Shown here piece after piece: positions 57,036 to 64,000 of a stretch of 64,000 nucleotides of DNA. The stretch is from Aquanectria penicillioides (Eukaryota; Ascomycota; Sordariomycetes; Hypocreales; Nectriaceae). The stretch is from the NCBI GenBank assembly GCA_003415625.1, contig PYIU01000004.1, forward strand, positions 3,906,001 to 3,970,000, read 5' to 3'. A model generated the notes under the pieces. It saw only the letters and a program-made list of their open reading frames with translations, was not told the origin of the DNA and did not search any database. Positions within the stretch are counted from its first letter, which is position 1. The number at the start of each line of letters is the position of its first letter. The translations under genes were made by a program, and so were the position numbers.

Positions 57036-58452
57036 CTAAGCAGAGGGCTTGCGAGCGACCATAAGGTACATAGGTGTGAACAGATGCTCACGGCCACCAG
57101 CAACCAAGCAATCGGCAGCCAGTGCCAAGCTGTCCGCGGTCTTCTTCGTGCCAGCAGGGGCAAGCTTCAAGGACTCAAGTAGTCCAGCTAGCCCGTGAGC
57201 GATAGTACGACCCCAAGTGGTCATTCGGACAATGGTGAAGATGTCTCCCACGGACTGAATATACCGTAGCTCGCCAGACAAAGGCCAGTACCAGGGGAGG
57301 GGATCAGGGCGATCTGCCAGATCCTCATGATGGAGCATTTCGAAGCCCGAGTCCCGAATGGCGTCCAAAGCCTCCGAGACCTTACACATGTTCGAGATAC
57401 CATCGCCCTGCTCGATACCCAGACGGATCTCGCGATGGTGGAGGTTTTGGTTGTCATACTCGTCGGTCATGAGCCACTCGTAGACACCAAACACACCCCC
57501 GGGCTTCAAAACACGGAAAATCTCGCTATAGATCCCTACTAGCGTGGGGGCATGGACAGTGGCCTCGATTGCATATACGGCATCGAAGGAGTTATCGGGG
57601 AATGACATTTGCTAAGACTAGGGTAAGTGGGTGAGGTTTGATTGGAGGGGCGAGACTTGTAACGAACCATGAAGTCACCTTTGACAAACTTAAGCTGGTC
57701 TGATAGACCTTCCTTGAAGGCATAGTGAGTGGCTCGCTCAATTTGGTAATCGTTGTTGTTGAGGCCGGTGATGTGGGCGCCGGTGAACTTGGCAATTTCA
57801 CGAGCCGGGCCACCGACACCGCAACCGACATCAAGGACCTTCATGCCCTCCTTGATACCAATGCTATGAGCTAGGTAGTGCTCATGCCGGGCAATGGCCT
57901 GGTAAAAAGGTTCACCGTAGGAGAAGCGGCAGAAGTGGAAGGACTGGCCCCAACCATACTCGTAAAGGTCGGTCGCGAGGTTGTAGTAGCTATAATTGAA
58001 AGATCAGTGCTCAGATTCGACAGCTTGAAGCAAGCAGGCAGTTCCCCCCCCCCTAAAAAAAAAAAAGGAAGGTATCCCCGTCATCCAATGGCGATGAACA
58101 GCATAGAACGGGCAACTCACTGTCTCGTCAGAGTAGCATACTCGGCAGTTCGGGCCTAAGATGCTATTTGTTAGCGTTGGCCAGTATTCCTCCTCCTCTC
58201 AAGTGAAGGCGAGGGGCAGTGGGGGCGTATTCGTACAGCGCGCTCCTCGGCCGTCTCGTTCTCGGCGGGCTTGTTGTCCCAATGCTTGAAGTACTCATCA
58301 ACGGCAGCCTGCTTTGCAGCGCCACCCTTCTTGAACATGGCGGCAATACCGCCACGGGCCTGGGCTGAGGTGCCGTGCATGGCCTTGTTGAAATCGGCAT
58401 CGCGCTGGTGATCCTCGCGCTCGAGGTTGGAGGCAGTCGATGAAGCAACCAT
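57036..58452 (-). CDS. erg6: Sterol 24-C-methyltransferase (ergosterol biosynthesis)
   Basis: Four exons: 58,237-58,452, 58,121-58,155 (35 bp), 57,668-57,989 and 57,036-57,611. They give 382 residues, the usual length. The SAM-binding motif [15 protein letters not shown] is followed by [21 protein letters not shown] and [20 protein letters not shown], the sterol methyltransferase signature regions. The C-terminal sterol-methyltransferase domain follows ([18 protein letters not shown]). The enzyme transfers a methyl group from S-adenosylmethionine to C-24 of zymosterol-type sterols in the ER and on lipid droplets. The second intron (57,990-58,120) contains adjoining C9 and A12 homopolymers at 58,045-58,067. 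It is divergent from slt11 across 1.7 kb. Confidence 0.96.
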
Positions 58453-60139
58453 GTTGAAGGTGAATCAAGGACTGGGGCCTGGAAACGAAGAGAAAATTCT
58501 TAAGAAAAAGAAACAAGGTAAAGAGATGCAACCGAAGTGTCGCAGGGCAAATAAGAAGAGAGAAACTGGAAGCAGGATCGAGGTCAATGGAAGATAATTG
58601 TGCATGGGGGAGGGAGGCGGCGTCCGTTTTAATGGGCGACGGGCGATGGAGCGACGGCATTTCCAACAAATTTCAGGGCCTTCCCCTGACTGGACGACGC
58701 CGTGCACCCAATCTCAATCGGGGATTCATCAGGACCCGAGCGAAACCCGGGTACTATTCCATTTATAGACTAGCGGGACCTTCCCATGCCTCTCTTTCGG
58801 GGACAGTCTCTGGGTTGTGTTTACCCCACAGCATGTGCTTTCGTTGCGGGCGACGGTACATAAATTTGGGGCTTTCAATCACTGTGGTCTAAGTACCTCT
58901 AATCTGCTTCGTGCATCTGGGCCAGGGCGGTGAAGGCACAGGTGCTCGCCAGCGAGGAGCAAATTTGGGAGAGGGGTAGTTGGTTGATACGAATACGAAA
59001 GCGTTTGGTTACGAAAAAGAGTGGGCGAGACAAAGGCCAGGCAATGCTGAGGGGCACTATCCATTCATTTATCAAACTTCCAAAGTGAACCTCCCTCTCG
59101 TTGTGCGGATGGATGAAGTGCCGAGTTTCTCTCATCTCTTGATCAAGCCATATCTATCATTGATCGGTAGCGTCGATCTGGGGTGCGCCGAAGATGATGC
59201 CCCAGGGATTCACTCTGTGTGTTGCTAAAAACGACACTAAATGATCCCATCCTGATATCATACCATTGTGACTTGCCGACAAGTTTGGCCAGGAGACAGG
59301 ACAAGGGGTGTTGGGGTCATTATGCCGCACGCATGGAGTAAGACGACACGGCATTTGGACTCGTTGTCTGGACATGGATATGGAACATGATGCCACCTAC
59401 GGCGATCGCGAGGGAACGCACACTCGCTTAGGCGAGGGGAAATCAAAAAGTTAGACACAGAGCTAACCACAAGACACGCCGGGAAGAGCAGTCCTGTGAC
59501 ATTCAAGGAGCATGTTGTGATGCAATCAAGAGTGTTGGTTTGCTGGAGTGGCTCCTGCACTGGAGAAGTGTGCACTGCATGTACTGTTCCCTCGCAATCG
59601 ATTTCCGAACTCGAGCCATCTCGCAAGTACCGGTACAGGTAGGTACTGTGTACGTAGGTAGGTACCTAGGTAGGAGAAGACAACAAGAGACTGGGTTCGG
59701 CGTCAAGAAAAAAGCAACAGTCTAGGGGGGTTCCTTCAAATTTTCGGTTATGCGCACATGCTCCTCGGAGTAAACAGGGCCCGCTCTCGCCTTATTCCCT
59801 ACAGTTCCCTGGTTTTGCAGTCGCCCAGGCTCAATTGACGCTCAGGCAGTTTTTTGGGGCGCTAGTGCATGGGTGGTACTTATCGATAAGATTTTTTGCC
59901 TTGCTTGCGCCAACCAGATGTTGTCGCGCCTTGCCTGCTGTGGCTTAGGATCCTATCCTGACGAGGGCCCTGCCACTACCCTGCCTTATGTAAGATGCCC
60001 TTTGCGACTTTGCCGCTCGGGTGGCGGGCGGTGACTGATTTTCTTCCCAAGTCCCGCGCCGCGACTCTAAAAGATCCCCGGTGCCCCATCACAATACCAC
60101 CCGAGCCGCTCTTCATCAGCATCAGTCCACCTATCCGCG
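58453..60139. other. Divergent promoter region erg6/slt11, 1.7 kb
   Basis: Holds both promoters. A cluster of GGTA/CCTAGGTA motifs lies at 59,630-59,675 (GGTACCTAGGTAGG at 59,662). No coding sequence or RNA is recognised. Confidence 0.6.
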
Positions 60140-61364
60140 ATGCCCCCTCAAATCAAACAGGACCTCAACCGCTCGGGTTGGGAGTCTACTGATTTCCCCT
60201 CAGTCTGCGAGACATGTTTGCCGGACAATCCCTACGTTAAAATGCTCAAGGAGGACTATGGCGCCGAGTGTAAACTGGTAAGACCCCCACTCCCATTCCT
60301 TCTGCCTCTGCCCTCAACTGGGTGAATTCTTCTGGTGCTGACCATGCGTTCGCATTTTTTTTTCGTCAATAGTGCACGCGTCCCTTCACAGTTTTCAGCT
60401 GGAACGCCGACCGCGCCCACGGCCGTAAGAAGCGAACAAACGTGTGCCTGACCTGCGCGCGACTCAAGAATTGCTGCCAATGCTGCATGCTCGATCTCTC
60501 GTTTGGCCTTCCTATCGTCGTTCGCGATGCAGCCCTCAAGATGGTCGCGCCGGGACCTCAATCCGACATCAACCGAGAATACTTTGCTCAGAATAATGAA
60601 AAACTCATTGAAGAAGGCAAGGTGGGGACTGAACAATACCAAAAAACGGACGAGAAGGCACGCGAACTATTGCGCCGCCTCGCTACTAGTAAGCCCTACT
60701 TCCGTAAAGGAAAAGCTGTCGATGCAGATACCGCCGAGGCAACGACTGGGGGTAAGGCCACAGTTGGAGCTGGGATGGGGGACCGGGTCCGATTCGGACG
60801 CGTGATTCCAAGGCGGCAGCCGCCGTAGGAGCCAAGGGCAGTGGTAAAGCACGACAAGCTTTTCCGAGTGCTGCTCAACTGCCTCCGAGCCCACGCGACT
60901 GGCTTCCGCCACCAGACAAAAACATAATGTCCTTGTTTGTGACCGGCGTCGAAGATGATCTACCCGAGTACAAGCTTCGAGACTTCTTTAAAGCCCATGG
61001 GAAAATTAAGAGCTTAGTTTGCTCCCACATGTCGCATTGCGCCTTTGTCAACTACGAAACTAGGGAGGCTGCGGAGAAAGCAGCAGCAACCTGCCAAGGG
61101 CGTGCGGTAATCGCAGGCTGTCCATTGCGAATTCGGTGGGGAGTGCCGAAGGCAATCGGCACAATGGATAAAGAGCAGCGAGGCCAGATGCTCCAGGATG
61201 CCAGGCATCGTCAGGGGCTATCCAAGGGCCAGACACCGAGGGCTATTGAAGGTGGTGTTGGCGGCCTTGTAGGCCGTCAAGGAGGTGGCCAGCCAGCAAC
61301 AACAGTGACGGCTCCTCCGGGAGCGGCTGATGTGCCAAACTACGCCAGTCTCTCTGGGAATTGA
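60140..61364 (+). CDS. slt11: Pre-mRNA-splicing factor Slt11/Ecm2 (RBM22 family), with an apparent 1-base frameshift
   Basis: Exon 1 is 60,140-60,277 and exon 2 starts at 60,373. The N-terminal zinc-binding part shows CETC, then CTRPFTVFSWN, then CLTCARLKNCCQCCMLDL. An RNA recognition motif follows near the C-terminus (MSLFVTGVEDDLPEYKLRDF, later CAFVNYETREAAEKA). As written, the first frame ends with TAG at 60,826-60,828. One extra G in the run at 60,777-60,781 gives MGGPGPIRTRDSKAAAA and joins the RRM half, for 376 residues. An intron 60,752-60,819 would also restore frame but would remove the GGPGPIRTRD segment that I recall as conserved. The protein contacts U2/U6 snRNA in the catalytic spliceosome. 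I favour a homopolymer consensus error. Confidence 0.9.
60777..60781 (+). other. G5 homopolymer where the slt11 frame is lost
   Basis: ATG GGG GAC as written. With six G it reads ATG GGG GGA CCG and continues into the frame of the RRM domain. Confidence 0.7.
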
Positions 61365-61625
61365 AACTGGCGGCGGCATGGATGTTATTATGTGTGTTCG
61401 ATGTGGCGCATTGCATGCTTCTGGCGTTTTCGGAGTTGAACAAAGAGGGCCAACTGGAACGGGGTTTTGACTGGCGAAAAGGCAACAAGAGAATAAGACG
61501 CGGCAGATGAAAGACGACCCAGCTATGGGGCTAGAGTGATGATGATCGTTTTTCCTTTTGGAACATGATTCAACGGGTATCATAACAATAATGTTACATG
61601 TTTATACAAGATAGGCGATGGCTCC
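61365..61625. other. Intergenic, convergent slt11/mzm1
   Basis: 261 bp of 3' flanking sequence with nothing else recognised. Confidence 0.6.
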
Positions 61626-62206
61626 TCATCGGCATCCGCAACCACCTCCTTGGACGGTGCCTTTGCCAGCGGTCTTGATAGATTCATTGTCTCCCCTCTC
61701 AGTATGCTCGTGTATCCGTAGTGCTAAAGATGTGGTTGATTGTTAATAAGTGTGGCCATCCTCAAATTCGACCGAGGCCATGGAACGTGCTCCCTCTGGG
61801 TGGCGAAACATACTATATGTGTCTGGGCCCTCCTCGTTCTTCTTGCCTTGGACCACGTTTTCGCGCAGAACCTTGGCGACTTCTTGGGCGTGTTGGATAG
61901 CAGCAGGGATGCTGGTGTCAGAAGGGTCGAGCGATGCTTTCTGTCGGAACTCGTTACGGATCTGAGTTTGAGCGGCGAGGAGGATGGGGGGATCGCCTGA
62001 AAGATTTTGAACCCGGGTTAGCATTTGTTTGGCTGGATGAATCGCTAACTGAAGGTATCGTCGAGAAGTTGTTTTTTTCTTTCATCTCGTTCAGAAGTAA
62101 AGTTGTGGAGGATATAAGAGACTCGGCTGGTCGAAAATAATGTACCTTGAAATGCGATCCTGGCGGACCGCCAGAGATTTCGGTAAGCTGACAGAGCTAA
62201 AGACAT
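61626..62206 (-). CDS. mzm1: Mitochondrial LYR-family protein Mzm1 (complex III assembly, LYRM7 homologue)
   Basis: Three exons: 62,146-62,206, 61,814-61,996 and 61,626-61,723. They join in frame to 113 residues, typical for the family. The N-terminus MSLALSAYRNLWRSARIAFQ holds a variant LYR motif (AYR). The middle part has HAQEVAKVLRENVVQG and the end reads LRIHEHTERGDNESIK, both characteristic of fungal Mzm1. The tail GGGCGCR is glycine and cysteine rich. Mzm1 binds the Rieske protein Rip1 in the mitochondrial matrix before its insertion into complex III. The last exon is easily missed because exon 2 reads through its donor into a false stop at 61,743. Confidence 0.9.
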
Positions 62207-62761
62207 GGCGGCGAGCAAAGTGTTGCAATTGAAGGAGTTGTGGGTTTGTTGAGTGTTTATCGTTGTTTAGGAGTCAAGGCCCTTGTAGCAGTTGGTCGAT
62301 ATTAGTCGTTATTGTCATCGAGGATGTTGGTGAGGGATGAGGAAAAAATATCTCGACGGCTTCTGCTTTGCTCGCAACCAATAATCCTGCTGACTGATTG
62401 CTCCAGCACCGGCTGTTAGAGGCCTGGTGGATGGAGACTGGTCGTTACAGGGCTGTGTTGGTGACTAATTTGTCTAGATAGCGCTATTGTGTACTGGAAC
62501 TGCCCCTGTAAGGTCTCCATAAATGCCTTATAGAGGCCTATTGGGGAACAGGAAAGCTGGAAATATTTTCGATAGGACAAAACAAGCCCCTCCCCACAGC
62601 ATGTTTATTCAGTCAATGGCGGGGGGGGGGGGGGGGGGGGGGGAAGGCGAGGACACCCGAAAATCCATTGGCCCTTTTTTTTTTTCTTCCCTCTGACTTC
62701 CCTCTGACTCCCCTCTGAGATCCCACCCTTATCCCCTACACCAAAACTCCTCTGAAGCACC
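62207..62761. promoter_or_regulatory. Divergent promoter mzm1/zuo1 with a poly-G tract
   Basis: 555 bp between two start codons. A run of 23 G (62,621-62,643) lies about 120 bp before the zuo1 start. A T-tract and C/T-rich leader (62,672-62,760) follow, typical of fungal core promoters. The exact G number is unreliable for any sequencing method. Confidence 0.6.
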
Positions 62762-64000
62762 ATGGCATCAGTGGCGACTGTTACATTGCCCCTGCCCGCT
62801 CTCCCCAGCGGGTGGACTGCAGACAAGGACTTCAAAGCTGTCGGCCAGCTTTCCGAGGCCGTTCAGCGCAGTATCGAACCTGTTGGCCCTCACTTTCTGG
62901 CCCATGCCCGCCGAGCCCGCCACAAGCGCACTTTCTCCGAAGATGATCGTATCCAGGCCCAGGAGAGCGCTAAGAAGGTCGAAGATGGAGACGAGAGTGA
63001 TGTCAGCGAGCCCGAAGACCCCATGATGCTTCAACGTGAGGCCAAGGACTGGAAGGTGTGTTTATCTACTCCTCACTCTTTGGAGACACTGACTAACATT
63101 TGCCTGATTTTAGACTCAAGATCACTACAAGATTCTCGGTCTCTCAAAGTACCGCTTCAAGGCCACCGAGGAGCAAATCAAGAAGGCCCACCGCAAAAAG
63201 GTTCTCAAGCACCACCCCGATAAAAAGGCTGCTCAAGGCCGTGTCGATGACGACCAGTTTTTCAAGTGCATCCAGAAAGCTACTGATGTCCTTCTTGATC
63301 CCACCAAGCGCCGTCAGTACGATTCCGTTGACGAGGAGGCCGATGTCGACCCCCCCACCAAGAAGCAGATGCAGAAGGGCGACTACTACAAGCTCTGGAG
63401 CAAGGTCTTCAAGGCTGAGGGTCGTTTCTCAAAGACCCACCCCGTTCCCAGCTTTGGTAGCGCCGATGCTACAAAGGATCAAGTCGAGGAGTTCTACAAT
63501 TTCTGGTACAACTTTGACAGCTGGCGATCATTTGAGTACCTTGATGAGGATGTCCCCGATGACAACGAGAACCGTGACCAGAAGCGACACATGGAGCGTA
63601 AGAACGCCAACGCTCGCAAGAAGAAGAAGGCCGAAGACAACGCTCGCCTACGTAAGCTGCTTGACGACGCCTCTGCTGGCGATGAACGCATCAAGCGTTT
63701 CCGCCAGCAGGCCAACGCCGCCAAGAACAAAAAACGGCTCGAGAAGGAGGCTGCCGAGAAGAAGGCTGCCGAGGACGCCCAGGCGAAGAAGGAGGCTGAA
63801 GCCAAGGCTGCTGCCGAGGCTGAGGCTTCGGCCAAGGCCGGCCGTGAAGCGTCCAAGAAAGCCAAGGAGGCAGCAAAGAATGCCGTCAAGAAGAACAAAC
63901 GTGTGCTCAAGGGCTCTGTCAAGGACGCCAACTACTTCGCTGAAAGCGAGGCCACACCTGCTCAGATCGATGCTGTCCTCGGCGATGTAGAGGCCATCCA
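62762..64000 (+). CDS. zuo1: Zuotin-type ribosome-associated J-protein (partial, cut by window end)
   Basis: Exon 1 is 62,762-63,055. After a 58-bp intron (CTAAC branch site, TTTTAG acceptor) exon 2 starts at 63,114 and is still open at 64,000. The J domain begins TQDHYKILGLSKYRF and contains the HPD triad in KHHPDKKA, needed to stimulate Hsp70 ATPase. The zuotin homology domain follows (DYYKLWSKVFKAEGRFS, FYNFWYNFDSWRSFEYLDED), then the long charged Lys/Ala/Glu helix that contacts the ribosome. Zuo1 with Ssz1 forms the ribosome-associated complex, which works with Ssb-type Hsp70 on nascent chains. The C-terminus lies beyond the window. Confidence 0.95.

Overview
The window is nuclear DNA of a filamentous ascomycete (Pezizomycotina). 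Short GT-AG introns with CTAAC-type branch sites, the gene set, and a HacA protein close to the Trichoderma HAC1 type point to Sordariomycetes, probably Hypocreales. This placement is inference from recalled protein similarity, not from a search.

Left part (1 to about 27,250): one block of extremely AT-rich DNA with no intact gene. Almost all remaining C is followed by T or C, or preceded by G, which is the picture left by saturating repeat-induced point mutation (RIP) of transposons. Inside it I can trace one repeat family in three large copies: copy A about 5.15-10.75 kb on +, copy B about 13.68-20.25 kb on +, copy C about 20.32-26.97 kb on -. A truncated fragment lies at about 11.34-11.91 kb. 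B and C face each other tail to tail and form a giant imperfect palindrome. Two MITE-like elements with terminal inverted repeats lie at 3,067-3,694 and about 3,875-4,477. Several tandem repeats and microsatellites are also present.

Right part (27,250-64,000): ordinary GC-balanced gene space. In order: a 2-oxoglutarate/Fe(II) dioxygenase (+), an AzgA-type purine permease (-), 5 kb without a recognisable gene, an RS-rich disordered protein (+), complex I subunit NUO-21 (-), Csm3/Swi3 (+), the UPR regulator hacA with its 20-nt Ire1 intron (-), 5.3 kb without a confident gene, a possible very small gene (-), an ESCRT-III protein (+), the Ski2 RNA helicase (-), pyruvate dehydrogenase E1 beta (-), ERG6 (-), splicing factor Slt11 (+), complex III assembly factor Mzm1 (-) and a zuotin-type J-protein cut by the right edge (+). 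These are mostly unrelated housekeeping genes, not a cluster. Three divergent pairs share short or moderate promoters: nuo-21/csm3, erg6/slt11 and mzm1/zuo1.

The points most worth a second look are: (1) three genes (azgA, ski2, slt11) each lose frame by one base inside a G/C homopolymer, which looks like a systematic consensus error in this assembly; (2) in the RIP block the surviving CpA and CpG sites sit almost only after a G; (3) the 13-kb transposon palindrome; (4) twin ACGCGT boxes upstream of csm3; (5) the hacA double hairpin. I did not find a convincing new multi-gene system.
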